A stretch of 64,000 bases of DNA. Origin: JBDHWG01 sp046328505 (GTDB taxonomy: Bacteria; Chloroflexota; Anaerolineae; Epilineales; JAHCIE01). The stretch lies in the NCBI GenBank assembly GCA_046328505.1, contig JAXLWL010000006.1:1-64000 (forward strand). The letters are read 5' to 3'. The translations under genes were made by a program, and so were the position numbers. Each line of letters starts with the position of its first letter. The first letter of the stretch is position 1. The notes under the pieces were generated by a model. That model saw nothing but the letters and a program-made list of their open reading frames with translations. It had not been told where the DNA came from and did no database searches. Below are positions 8,370 to 16,365 of the stretch, piece by piece.

Positions 8370-8375
8370 GACAGC

Positions 8376-8465
8376 CAAACGGGCAAAAAAAAGCCTCGCG
8401 GAGGCCCTAGACACTTTTGGAATCTCCTGGGCCTTCTCATCAATTGCCCGGATAGGAAGAACGCA
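8376..8465 (+). other. Structured leader with two mutually exclusive hairpins
   Basis: The 5' leader contains an A8 run, then a GCCTC-GCG-GAGGC stem (8393-8405). The segment GAGGCCC (8401-8407) can instead pair with GGGCCTT (8429-8435). The two stems share bases and cannot form together. The first stem followed by T8 would be an intrinsic terminator only on the opposite strand. AGGAAG precedes the ATG. An attenuation or translational switch is possible. Confidence 0.45.
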
Positions 8466-10109
8466 ATGTCTACAGTTGTCTCCATTCTGGCGAGCAACCC
8501 GTTAGTGCTCCTTTTTCTCGTGGCGGCGCTCGGCTATGCTGTCGGCCAGATCAAAATCCGCGGCGTGGGGCTCGGCGTCGCCGCCGTGCTGTTCGTCGGT
8601 CTCTTCATTAGCGCCTTCGACCCAGCCTTGAAGCTGCCGGAAATCATCTATCAGCTTGGCCTCGTCCTGTTCGTCTACACCATAGGTCTCGCCAGTGGCT
8701 CGGCATTCTTCGCGTCGTTTCGCTCCAACGGCTTGCGCTACAACGCGTTCATCGGCCTGGTACTCATCATCAGCGCCTTCGTCACCCTCGGCGTCTATTT
8801 TTCGCTGCATCTGACGCCTGCCGTGACGGCTGGTCTGTTCGCGGGCGCCCTGACCAACACCCCGGCCCTCGCCGCCGTGCTGGACTTCCTCAAGCAGGTC
8901 ACTCCCGCCGACTCGCCTGTGCTGAGCGAGCCTGTCGTCGGCTACTCCATCGCCTACCCCTACGCCCTTCTCGGCGTCATCTTGTCGATTGTGATTGCTC
9001 AGCGCGTGTGGAAATTCGACTACGCCAAGGAGGCTGAGGACCTGCGCCACCTGGGTGTTACCGGCGACAACCTCGTTACGCGCACCATCGAGGTGACGCA
9101 GCCCTCGGCCACGGAAGCCACACTTAGCGAGATGACGCACAAGAATAGCTGGGACGTCGTCTTCGTTCGCGTGCTGCACAAGGACCACATGCACGTCGCC
9201 ACGTCGGACATCCGGTTGAAGCTCGGCGACCAGGTCAGCGTCATCGGCGACCCGGTGAAGGTAGATCGCGTCATCGCGGCGCTGGGTAAGCCGGCCGAGG
9301 TGGAGTTGGCGGAGGACCGCCACGAAGTGGACTTCCGGCGTATCTTCGTCTCCAACCCCGAGATCATCGGCCGCCCCCTGCGCGAGTTGCAGCTTCCCCA
9401 ACAGTACGATGCCATCATCACCCGCGTCCGCCGCGGCGACATCGAGTTTCTTGCCAACCGCGACACAGTGCTCGACCTGGGCGACCGGGTGCGCGTAGTC
9501 ACCCGCCGCGAGAACATGGCGCGCATCACCGCCCTCCTGGGCGACTCCTATCGCGCCCTGAGCGAGGTTGACATCCTCTCCTTCGGCCTGGGTATCGCCA
9601 TCGGCCTTCTGATCGGTGCGATCCCGATCCCCTTCCTCGGCGGCGTCCCGCTGCGCCTCGGCGCTGCCGCCGGCCCGCTCATCGTCGGCCTCATCTTCGG
9701 CGCGCTGAAGCGCACCGGGCCAATTGTCTGGACGCTACCCTACAACGCGAACCTGACCCTGCGCCAGGCCGGACTGATCTTGTTCCTGGCCGGCATCGGC
9801 ACGCGCTCTGGCTATGAGTTCGTGCACACCTTGACCAACGGCAACGGCCTGACGCTGTTCCTGGGCGGCGTCATCATCACAACATCTGCCGCAGCCTTGT
9901 GTCTCGTCGTCGGCTACAAGCTCTTCAAGATCCCCGGCAGCCTGCTCATCGGAATGTTGGCGGGCATGGAGACGCAGCCGGCCGTCCTGGGCTACGCCGC
10001 AGAGCAGACCGGCAACGAGATCCCTAACGTGGGCTACACGACGGTCTACCCCATGGCGATGATCGTCAAGATTCTGATCGCTCAGCTCCTCGTCATGCTC
10101 TTGCGCTAA
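8466..10109 (+). CDS. AspT/YidE-type exchanger with two RCK_C (TrkA-C) domains
   Basis: A 547-residue membrane protein with the AAE (aspartate:alanine exchanger) plan: an N-terminal membrane half (five or six helices, residues 1-185), two cytosolic TrkA-C-like domains (about 205-285 and 290-370, each ending in LGDQVSVIG or LGDRVRVVT), and a second membrane half (375-547). Both halves carry the family GxxxG-type helix GLFAGALTNTPAL and GMLAGMETQPAVL, showing an internal duplication. It likely exchanges a carboxylate such as an amino acid or dicarboxylate; the substrate is not determinable. The fucosidase start lies 11 nt after its stop, so the two form an operon. Confidence 0.88.
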   Translation: MSTVVSILASNPLVLLFLVAALGYAVGQIKIRGVGLGVAAVLFVGLFISAFDPALKLPEIIYQLGLVLFVYTIGLASGSAFFASFRSNGLRYNAFIGLVLIISAFVTLGVYFSLHLTPAVTAGLFAGALTNTPALAAVLDFLKQVTPADSPVLSEPVVGYSIAYPYALLGVILSIVIAQRVWKFDYAKEAEDLRHLGVTGDNLVTRTIEVTQPSATEATLSEMTHKNSWDVVFVRVLHKDHMHVATSDIRLKLGDQVSVIGDPVKVDRVIAALGKPAEVELAEDRHEVDFRRIFVSNPEIIGRPLRELQLPQQYDAIITRVRRGDIEFLANRDTVLDLGDRVRVVTRRENMARITALLGDSYRALSEVDILSFGLGIAIGLLIGAIPIPFLGGVPLRLGAAAGPLIVGLIFGALKRTGPIVWTLPYNANLTLRQAGLILFLAGIGTRSGYEFVHTLTNGNGLTLFLGGVIITTSAAALCLVVGYKLFKIPGSLLIGMLAGMETQPAVLGYAAEQTGNEIPNVGYTTVYPMAMIVKILIAQLLVMLLR

Positions 10110-10120
10110 CTGGAGAACAC

Positions 10121-11407
10121 ATGCCGCCCGCACACCCTGCCGACATCTCCTGGTTTCTGCACGACCGTTTCGGCCTGTTCATCCACTGGGGCATCTACGC
10201 CGCCGCGGCGCGCCACGAGTGGGTGAAAAACCGCGAGTGCATCTCGGACGCGGATTACCAGCCATACTTCGACCATTTCGATCCTGACCTGTACGATCCA
10301 GCAGTCTGGGCGCGCGAGGCGAAGAACGCCGGCATGCAGTATGCCGTGTTCACGAGTAAGCACCACGACGGCTTCTGCCTCTGGGACTCGGACCTGACCG
10401 ACTACAAGGCCACCAAGACGCCGGCCCGCCGCGACCTGTTGAAACCGATGGTCGACGCCTTCCGCGGCGAGGGATTCAAGATCGGCTTCTACCACTCGCT
10501 CCTCGACTGGCATCACCCGGAGTTCCCTATCGACGGGCATCACCCGCTGCGCAATGATGAGGCCGCGCGGGAGCAGTCGCGCCAGCGCGACATCCGCAAG
10601 TATGCGGAGTATCTCCACGGGCAGACGCGGGAGCTCCTGACACGCTTTGGCCCAATCGCCATCATGTGGTTCGACTTCTCGTATTCCAGGGGCGATTGGG
10701 GGTGGGCGAAGGGAAAGGGCAAGGACGACTGGCAGGCGGAGCGCCTGTTGGCGATGGTGCGCGAGCTTCAGCCCGGCATCATCGTCAACGACCGGCTGGA
10801 GATAGGCGGCGATTTCGTGACGCCTGAGCAGTACCAGCCCCACCTTCCGCCGACCGCCAACGGCCGCCCTATTGTCTGGGAAGCGTGCCAGACGCTCAAC
10901 GGGAGCTGGGGTTACGACAGGGACAACCTGGACTGGAAGCCGGTCGACATGCTGGTGCGGATGCTCGTGGATACCGTCGCCAAGGGCGGCAACCTCATCC
11001 TGAACGTCGGCCCCAACGCCCGCGGCGAGTTCGAGCCGCGCGCTGTCGAACGGCTGCGCGGCATCGGCGAGTGGATGCACCTGCACAGCCGCGCCATCTA
11101 CGGCTGCGGCCCTAGCGAGTTTACCCCGCCGGCCGACGCGCGCTACACGCAGCGCGGAAACCGCCTCTACCTGCACCTGTTCGACTGGCCTTTCCGCCAC
11201 GTCCACCTGACGGGCCTCGCGGACCGCGTCGAGTACGCCCAGCTTCTCAACGACGCCTCCGAGGTCAAGCGCATTGTCGTGGACCCGCACCAGGCGGCGC
11301 AGAACATCACCATGGGCGGGCTTCCGCCGGGCACCCTTACTCTCGAACTGCCCGTCCAGAAGCCGCCCGTCGCCGTGCCGGTCGTCGAGCTTTTCCTCAA
11401 AGCCTGA
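10121..11407 (+). CDS. GH29 alpha-L-fucosidase
   Basis: A 428-residue enzyme beginning in the barrel: WFLHDRFGLFIHWGIYA is the hallmark GH29 first strand, followed by YAVFTSKHHDGFCLWDS. The nucleophile is Asp185 in IMWFDFSYS. The C-terminal 90 residues form the usual beta-sandwich. No signal peptide is seen, so it should act in the cytosol on fucosylated oligosaccharides. The start has GGAG a few bases upstream and follows the exchanger closely; an importer-like partner next to an intracellular fucosidase is suggestive but an AspT-type exchanger is not known to carry fucosides. A strong terminator follows. Confidence 0.93.
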   Translation: MPPAHPADISWFLHDRFGLFIHWGIYAAAARHEWVKNRECISDADYQPYFDHFDPDLYDPAVWAREAKNAGMQYAVFTSKHHDGFCLWDSDLTDYKATKTPARRDLLKPMVDAFRGEGFKIGFYHSLLDWHHPEFPIDGHHPLRNDEAAREQSRQRDIRKYAEYLHGQTRELLTRFGPIAIMWFDFSYSRGDWGWAKGKGKDDWQAERLLAMVRELQPGIIVNDRLEIGGDFVTPEQYQPHLPPTANGRPIVWEACQTLNGSWGYDRDNLDWKPVDMLVRMLVDTVAKGGNLILNVGPNARGEFEPRAVERLRGIGEWMHLHSRAIYGCGPSEFTPPADARYTQRGNRLYLHLFDWPFRHVHLTGLADRVEYAQLLNDASEVKRIVVDPHQAAQNITMGGLPPGTLTLELPVQKPPVAVPVVELFLKA

Positions 11408-11414
11408 TCTCTCG

Positions 11415-11464
11415 GACGCGCGGGGCGGAGTGATGAGTTACTCCGCCCCGCGCGTCTTTCATTT
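11415..11464 (+). terminator. Strong intrinsic terminator after the fucosidase
   Basis: A perfect 17-bp stem (11415-11431 with 11440-11456) with an 8-nt loop is followed by TTTCATTT. It closes the exchanger/fucosidase operon. Confidence 0.9.
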
Positions 11465-11528
11465 GGTATCGCGTACCTGACAACTGGCACACTAGTTGCT
11501 AAATCAGGCTAAGGAACAGGAGCCGCGC

Positions 11529-12374
11529 ATGCCTTACCCCTACCAGACCGTTCTGCCCGGGCTTGTTGTCGCCCAATCGCCGCTCCCGCCCGGCTGGAAC
11601 GTCGACGTCGCCGTCACCCTCGTCCAGGGCGACCGCCTCGCCGTTGTCGACACGGGTGTCCGCGAGTTCATGCCGGCCGCTATCGAGCCAGCGCTCGCCG
11701 CGCTCGGCCGGTCTCTCCCTGACATCGGCTTGATCGTCAACACGCACGGCCACTGGGACCACGTCCAGGGCAACGCGGCGGTGCGCGACGCGAGCAGCGC
11801 GCCCATCTGGATACACACCGATGACGCGGGTCTGTTGGAGTCGCCGCCCGACCGCGAGCTAAAGGACGGCGACACGATCGACTTGGGCACGTGGCGCTTT
11901 GTCGTCGTCCACACGCCCGGCCACTCGGCCGGCATGGTGTGCCTCTACGAGCCGGAGCGGGCGCTACTCATCGTATCCGACGCCGTCCAGGGCTACGGCC
12001 TGCCCGGCGGCGGCTTGCCACTCTACTTTCACTCCGGCCGACAGTACCGCGAAAGTCTGGCGCGGCTACTGGCGCTCGATATGGATACCATCGTCCTCGG
12101 CCACGCCTTCATATGGTCCGGGGAGCCGCGGTTCGCCCACCAGGGCGCGGAAGCGCGGCAGTACTTGAAAGAGAGCCTGGAGGCGAGCCGCAAGACCGAG
12201 GCCGCCCTGCTGGAGGCGCTGAAAAACAACTCCGTGCCCAGCCTGGAAGAACTGGGGCAGGTTGTCGGCGCCTCTCTCGCCAATGACCCCCTGTTCCAGC
12301 TCAAAGGCGGCCTGGGACGGCTCGCCTACGGAAGCCTGCGCAGCGAGTTATCAGACCTGGGTATTGTTGTTTGA
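11529..12374 (+). CDS. MBL-fold metallo-hydrolase
   Basis: A 281-residue metallo-beta-lactamase-fold protein. The metal motif is complete: His73-x-His75-x-Asp77-His78 in NTHGHWDH, then His in HTPGHSAG, Asp in VSDAVQGYG and His in VLGHAFIW. It therefore probably binds two metals and hydrolyses a thioester, lactone or phosphodiester-like bond; the substrate is unknown. The C-terminal 60 residues (ASRKTEAALLEALK onward) form a helical extension typical of the glyoxalase II-like and quorum-lactonase-like groups. The ATG start has AGGAG 7 nt upstream. The secreted protein downstream starts 27 nt after its stop. Confidence 0.9.
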   Translation: MPYPYQTVLPGLVVAQSPLPPGWNVDVAVTLVQGDRLAVVDTGVREFMPAAIEPALAALGRSLPDIGLIVNTHGHWDHVQGNAAVRDASSAPIWIHTDDAGLLESPPDRELKDGDTIDLGTWRFVVVHTPGHSAGMVCLYEPERALLIVSDAVQGYGLPGGGLPLYFHSGRQYRESLARLLALDMDTIVLGHAFIWSGEPRFAHQGAEARQYLKESLEASRKTEAALLEALKNNSVPSLEELGQVVGASLANDPLFQLKGGLGRLAYGSLRSELSDLGIVV

Positions 12375-12401
12375 GTCCGCCGCCTAGATGGAGTGTCTAA
12401 C

Positions 12402-12899
12402 GTGCGTTTATGGGTGTTGTTAGTTCCGGCATTGCTACTGTTAGTTATCTCATCGGCGGCTGCGGCCGGGCAGAATCCCGCCGCTGCGGCTCTCGGGCCG
12501 GGCGCGGGGACAGTGCTATATCTTCCGCTGCTTGAGCGAAACGCCGATCCCCTTGGCCCCGCGTCCACGCCGCCGCCGCTCTCGTTCGTCTTGACCGGGC
12601 TGGTATACGACTTCAGCGTTGGCCCTGGCAAACCCATTGCCGGCGCCGACGTGTCCATTTCGACCTGCGAGAACCGCGCCTTCCACGTGACCACCGATGC
12701 GACGGGCCGCTACGCCCTCTCGGCGCCGCTGGCCGACCTGAATCGCTGCCCGCAGGTGACGCTCGGCGCGGCCGCGGCGGGCTATACCCCGCAGTATCTC
12801 CTGACCGCAGTCAGCGACGTTATTTCAGAAGCAGAGCGAAACATCGGACTCGCGCCACTGAGTGGCCCACAGCCCACCGTCGTGCCAGGACCCTGGTAG
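12402..12899 (+). CDS. Secreted protein with carboxypeptidase-regulatory-like domain
   Basis: A 165-residue protein with a clear signal peptide (MRLWVLLVPALLLLVISSAAAAG). After a spacer with VLYLPLLERN, a motif common just after the signal of secreted proteins in this kind of organism, residues about 65-140 form a CarboxypepD_reg-type beta sandwich (LTGLVYDFS, AGADVSIS, TTDATGRYALSAPL, VTLGAAAAGYTP). These domains are structural or adhesive. The GTG start is chosen because TGGAG lies 8 nt upstream and it opens directly into the signal; a GTG three codons earlier overlaps that site. The role is unknown. Confidence 0.7.
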   Translation: MRLWVLLVPALLLLVISSAAAAGQNPAAAALGPGAGTVLYLPLLERNADPLGPASTPPPLSFVLTGLVYDFSVGPGKPIAGADVSISTCENRAFHVTTDATGRYALSAPLADLNRCPQVTLGAAAAGYTPQYLLTAVSDVISEAERNIGLAPLSGPQPTVVPGPW

Positions 12900-12980
12900 C
12901 AGGCAGCGCCATTGGCAAGTGCGCGACCTTTCGATTCTGTCGGAAGCACAGGTAAAGCCCTGACGTTCTTCCTTTTCAGG

Positions 12981-13008
12981 TTTACATGGGCAATGTTTGT
13001 GGTATAAT
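12981..13008 (+). promoter_or_regulatory. Sigma-A promoter of the channel-like gene
   Basis: TTTACA and TATAAT are separated by 16 bp, and the -10 element is preceded by TGTGG, giving an extended -10. The start point is about 50 nt before the ATG. Confidence 0.8.
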
Positions 13009-13062
13009 CGGAAACAGAAGTACTGCACTTCCGGCTTTATCTATCGAAAGGAGACGGGCAAC

Positions 13063-14376
13063 ATGCCATTCGACCAAACCACCCTCACGGCGACGTTCGG
13101 GAAAGTACTCGGTGGTGTTATCACCGCCGTCGTTATCCTGCTCATCGCCTGGCTGGTCGCAGCCATTCTGAGGTGGGTAGTGAGGAAAATCCTCAATGCC
13201 TTCCGCCTGGATGACCGGGTTCGTTCCCCAGGCCTGACCGCGATCATCGCCTCAATCGTGTTCTGGGTAACGATCCTGATCTTCCTCCCATCGGCGCTTA
13301 GCGCCCTGGGCGCGACCTCGATCCTCGAGCCACTCAATGCGCTGGTCAGCAGCATACTTGCGTGGATTCCCCAGATCATCGCCGCGATCGTCATCCTGAT
13401 CATCGGCGTGTTCATCGCGCGCCTCTTGCGCCAGATTGTGACGTCTGCCTTGCAGGCGATCGGCACCGACCGCGTCGGCGGGCGGTTCGGCTTCCAGGGC
13501 CTGTCCGCCCTGGTCGGCCTGATCGTGTACATCCTGGTCCTGGTGCCGACCTTGATTGCCGCGATGGGCGCCCTGAACCTAACGGTGCTCACCGCCCCGC
13601 TCACCGCGATGCTGACCGAGTTCCTGAACGCGATCCCGAACATCATCGCGGCGATCGTGCTCATCATCGTGGCCTACTACATCGGCCGCGTCGTAGGGCA
13701 GATCGTGACCGACCTGCTGACCGGCCTGGGCTTCAACCGCATCTTCCTGTGGATGGGGGTCGCCAACGTAGAGAGTAAGTCAGGCCAGACGCCGTCCAGG
13801 GTCGTTGGTACCCTGGTGTTCGTCTTCATCGTCTACACCGCGGTGATGCAGGCCATCTTCGTGTTGGGCTGGAGTGATCTCGGCGCGCTGTTGAGCCAGT
13901 TCCTGGTCATCGCCATCCAGGTCATCCTGGGCCTGATCATCATCGGTTTCGGCCTCTGGCTGGCGACGATGGTAGGACGCGGCGTGCGCGCGAGCGGCTG
14001 GCCGTCGAAGAACCTGCTGGCGCTCATTGGCGAAATCGCGATTTTCATCCTGTTCGCCGCGATGGGCCTGACGCAGATGGGCCTCGGCCAGCAGATCGTC
14101 GTCCTGGCCTTCGGCTTGACCCTGGGCGGCGTCGCCATCGCCGGCGCCCTGGCCTTCGGTCTTGGCGGCCGGGCATGGGCCGGGCAGGTCCTCGAGGACG
14201 CCCGAAGCTGGTACCGGTCCCGCGATGATTCGGCGACGCTTGGTCTGCCCAGCATCCCGCCTGTCAGCATCCCACCCGCCACTGAGTCGTCAGCCACCCC
14301 GCCGCCCGCCGAGCCGCCGGCCACCCCGCCCGCTGAGCCGCCCGCCGAGCCGCCGACTGCAGGCTCGAGCGACTGA
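13063..14376 (+). CDS. Mechanosensitive-channel-like multi-TM helix protein
   Basis: A 437-residue membrane protein with nine to ten hydrophobic helices in pairs. The repeated pattern (IAWLVAAILRWVVRKIL, IIGVFIARLLRQIVTSAL, IVAYYIGRVVGQIVTDLL) is the conserved TM-helix repeat found in MscS-related proteins (TM_helix domain). No full MscS beta domain is seen. The cytosolic tail after residue 390 is a Pro/Ala/Glu repeat (PPAEPPATPPAEPP). It may be an osmotic-release channel or a structural relative. The ATG has AAAGGAG upstream and a strong promoter. A c-di-AMP receptor-like gene lies downstream behind a terminator. Confidence 0.8.
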   Translation: MPFDQTTLTATFGKVLGGVITAVVILLIAWLVAAILRWVVRKILNAFRLDDRVRSPGLTAIIASIVFWVTILIFLPSALSALGATSILEPLNALVSSILAWIPQIIAAIVILIIGVFIARLLRQIVTSALQAIGTDRVGGRFGFQGLSALVGLIVYILVLVPTLIAAMGALNLTVLTAPLTAMLTEFLNAIPNIIAAIVLIIVAYYIGRVVGQIVTDLLTGLGFNRIFLWMGVANVESKSGQTPSRVVGTLVFVFIVYTAVMQAIFVLGWSDLGALLSQFLVIAIQVILGLIIIGFGLWLATMVGRGVRASGWPSKNLLALIGEIAIFILFAAMGLTQMGLGQQIVVLAFGLTLGGVAIAGALAFGLGGRAWAGQVLEDARSWYRSRDDSATLGLPSIPPVSIPPATESSATPPPAEPPATPPAEPPAEPPTAGSSD

Positions 14377-14474
14377 GGCTGAGCGCGTTTCATTGAAAAT
14401 CGATGAGGGACGAGACGGTGGAGAGAGACAGCGACGTAGCCCTCTCCGCCGTGACAACCACACATAACGCCATG

Positions 14475-14510
14475 ATCGGGGTGCCCTCCGCGGGCATCCC
14501 GATTCGTTTA
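14475..14510 (+). terminator. Terminator after the channel-like gene
   Basis: A 12-bp stem with one G-U pair (14475-14486 with 14492-14503) and a 5-nt loop is followed by TCGTTTA. It separates the channel gene from the next operon. Confidence 0.65.
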
Positions 14511-14621
14511 GCGCGCTTGACGCGGCGGGTCATTTGGAAGATAATCGTGGCCGAGCCTGGAAGGCGCAAAGACTGAGCCGCTCCAGGGAACCCGCTACGC
14601 GGCAGCGACAAAGGAGGTTCT

Positions 14622-14975
14622 ATGCCGCCACCGCCTGTCCCGATTACGCATTTGATCATTGCGATCATCCAGGGTGACGATCAACGCGCCGTGCTGGACG
14701 GCCTGAATCGCCGCGGCTTCTCGGCGACGGTTGTCAGCTCGACCGGCGGCTTTCTTCGCCAGGGCAACGCCACCGTGCTCGTCGGAACGAACGAAGCATC
14801 GGTAAACACCGTGCTGACGATTATCCGCGAGAACGCCCGCACGCGAACCCACGTCGTCAATGCACTACCTTCGATCATCGAACCGGCGGCCTTCTTCTCC
14901 CCGCAGCCGGTCGAAGTCGAGGTCGGCGGCGCGGTGTGCTTCGTCGTCAAGGTTGATCGCTTCGAGCGTTTCTAG
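14622..14975 (+). CDS. PII-like cyclic-di-AMP receptor (DarA/PstA family)
   Basis: A 117-residue protein with the ferredoxin-like PII fold seen in DarA/PstA. HLIIAIIQGDD at the start, the T-loop-like STGGFLRQGNATVLVG and the end VGGAVCFVVKVDRFERF match the family closely. These trimers bind c-di-AMP at subunit interfaces and are thought to relay the signal to a partner. AAAGGAGG lies upstream of the ATG. It heads a run of four small genes (cupin, membrane protein, hypothetical) with short gaps. The closeness to an MscS-like gene fits the general role of c-di-AMP in osmotic balance, but that link is inference. Confidence 0.88.
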   Translation: MPPPPVPITHLIIAIIQGDDQRAVLDGLNRRGFSATVVSSTGGFLRQGNATVLVGTNEASVNTVLTIIRENARTRTHVVNALPSIIEPAAFFSPQPVEVEVGGAVCFVVKVDRFERF

Positions 14976-15005
14976 ATCCGCCATCATTCCACCAGGAGGC
15001 CCTTG

Positions 15006-15377
15006 ATGCCCGACGTGACCCTGATCGCTCCTCCGGACAGCCAGCCGGCGCCCTCGGACTATGTGGAGCGCGCGCCCGGCTGCCGCTGGGCCGTCGTCTC
15101 ATCCCCCGGCGCGACGTTCGTCTACTGGGACTTCGACCCGGATTATGTCATCCCGCGCCACAATCACTTCCACGCCCAGTGCGCCATCTCGCTCAACGGT
15201 GGCATTGACCTGGTGTTCGATGACCACACGGTGTCGATGCAGCCGGGGCATATGCTCTACATCCCGCCCAATGTGTACCACCGGGGTGTCATAACCGGGC
15301 CGTGCAAGATTATCGACGTGTTTGTTCCGAACCGCGAGGAGTATGAGGCCGAGTATCAGGCGAAACGCGGCGGTTGA
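15006..15377 (+). CDS. Cupin-domain protein
   Basis: A 123-residue single-domain cupin. The first metal motif is present as RHNHFHAQCAISLNGG (His-x-His with a further His), and the second as PGHMLYIPPNVYHRG, with a His ligand at the end. It is probably a metal-dependent enzyme or a sensor domain. The ATG has AGGAGG 8 nt upstream; a TTG one codon earlier is less likely. It lies 30 nt after the c-di-AMP receptor and is probably in the same operon. The substrate is unknown. Confidence 0.85.
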   Translation: MPDVTLIAPPDSQPAPSDYVERAPGCRWAVVSSPGATFVYWDFDPDYVIPRHNHFHAQCAISLNGGIDLVFDDHTVSMQPGHMLYIPPNVYHRGVITGPCKIIDVFVPNREEYEAEYQAKRGG

Positions 15378-15425
15378 TGCGCGCGTATCGTGATTGGTCA
15401 ATCTAGTGCGAGGAGAACTGAAGCC

Positions 15426-15677
15426 ATGGCCAGGATACAGCCAGTCGAAGCAGATATTGTAGTGCGCCGGCGGACCCCGTGGTACGCGTGGCCCTTCGTC
15501 ATCCTGTGGCGCACGCTCGCCATCGTCCTCAACCTCATTGGGCGTGTCACATTCTTTGGCGTGGGCATGCTGCTGATGATCATTGGGTTCTTCCTGACCC
15601 TGACGCTTCTGGCCGCCCCGGTCGGCATCCCCCTGATCATCCTCGGCTTCATCATGGTATCGCGCGCCATCTTCTAA
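15426..15677 (+). CDS. Small membrane protein
   Basis: An 83-residue protein. A basic N-terminus (VVRRRTPWYAW) leads into two hydrophobic helices (about residues 20-47 and 50-80; FGVGMLLMIIGFFLTLTLLAA and VGIPLIILGFIMVS). The cytosolic start and hairpin topology are predicted from the positive-inside rule. No family is recognised. AGGAG precedes the ATG. The next gene starts 3 nt after its stop, so they should be translated together. Confidence 0.7.
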   Translation: MARIQPVEADIVVRRRTPWYAWPFVILWRTLAIVLNLIGRVTFFGVGMLLMIIGFFLTLTLLAAPVGIPLIILGFIMVSRAIF

Positions 15678-15680
15678 GCG

Positions 15681-16019
15681 ATGCCCTTCGCCTTCGACGC
15701 GCACCGGCTGACCGTCGCCCTCCAGGCCCACGGCTACGCCGTCAATGGGGCCGCGGAGGGCGCGCCCAATGTCGTGCATGGTCGACGGCGCGATGGCGCC
15801 GAGATCTGGATCGACGCCGGCGGCCGTCTACGATACCAAACGTGCCGCCGTACCCAGGCAGGTCAGACGCGGCGCGTGTCGCAGGATGGGATGGACTATC
15901 GGGTGCTGTCGGAGCCGTACGCGCTGATTACGATCACGGTGGAGCTTGGCGCGACAGCCCAGCTTGCCGACGCGCTCGCCGCCCTGGACGACTTGGCATA
16001 TGACGCTCAGGCTTCATGA
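15681..16019 (+). CDS. Hypothetical protein
   Basis: A 112-residue soluble protein with no recognised domain. It alternates short beta strands and an Ala-rich C-terminal helix (TAQLADALAALDDLAY). The pattern GYAVNGAAEGAPNVVHGRRRDGAEIWIDAGGRLRYQ is rich in turns and could be a small beta-barrel or sheet. It starts 3 nt after the small membrane protein and is the last gene of the plus-strand cluster. Its end meets the remnant of the DUF433-partner gene on the other strand, with 6 bp of overlap. Confidence 0.6.
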   Translation: MPFAFDAHRLTVALQAHGYAVNGAAEGAPNVVHGRRRDGAEIWIDAGGRLRYQTCRRTQAGQTRRVSQDGMDYRVLSEPYALITITVELGATAQLADALAALDDLAYDAQAS

Positions 16020-16079
16020 GGAGGTCAGCACAAGCAACGACTTTTCCTCATCAGCAACAAATAGCCTAATCTCAGTCAC
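16014..16079 (-). pseudogene. Probable truncated partner (toxin-like) of the DUF433 gene
   Basis: A GTG start overlaps the stop codon of the DUF433 gene in the classic GTGA arrangement. The encoded start, MTEIRLFVADE, resembles the first strand of DUF5615 PIN-like toxins, the usual partner of DUF433 proteins. The frame closes after only 21 residues, where it meets the plus-strand hypothetical gene. I read it as a toxin gene cut off by deletion or rearrangement; the resemblance over 11 residues is too short to be certain. Confidence 0.4.
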
Positions 16080-16300
16080 GCTGCCACCACAGCCAGCCGC
16101 CGCTCGCGTTCCGCTGCAAAGGCCAAGCAGGCTCGGATGTCATCGCGCTCTAGATCGGGGAAATCGCGCAGTATCTCGTCTTCGGTCATGCCCGAGGCAA
16201 GATACTCAAGGATATCTGTAACCGTAATGCGCAGCCCCCGAATACAGGGCTTCCCGCCACGCTTTCCTGGCTCAATGGTTATGCGGTCCAGGTAGTTCAT
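16076..16300 (-). CDS. DUF433 (VapB-like) antitoxin-type protein
   Basis: A 74-residue protein that fits DUF433 along its whole length: ITIEPGKRGGKPCIRGLRITVTDILEYLASGMTEDEIL is the family core, followed by FPDLERDDIRACLAFA. DUF433 proteins have a winged-helix-like fold and usually form the antitoxin half of a module with a PIN-like DUF5615 protein. The start is an ATG and the stop overlaps a GTG that opens a 21-residue remnant of the expected partner. If that reading is right this is an orphan antitoxin. Confidence 0.88.
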   Translation of the reverse strand: MNYLDRITIEPGKRGGKPCIRGLRITVTDILEYLASGMTEDEILRDFPDLERDDIRACLAFAAERERRLAVVAA

Positions 16301-16365
16301 AATTTACCCTCGCACGTCTAGCTACCTCGGGCGTTTCCGAAGCATACTCACCCTTTCCCGCAAGG

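Noticed and set aside
8383..8405. Stem plus T8 on the minus strand, a possible terminator
   Set aside because: It lies upstream of the only minus-strand gene here, beyond its promoter, so there is no transcript for it to end; it is described instead as part of the plus-strand leader.
10106..11290. A 394-codon minus-strand frame opposite the fucosidase gene
   Set aside because: The GH29 enzyme is clear on the plus strand; this is a codon-bias shadow.
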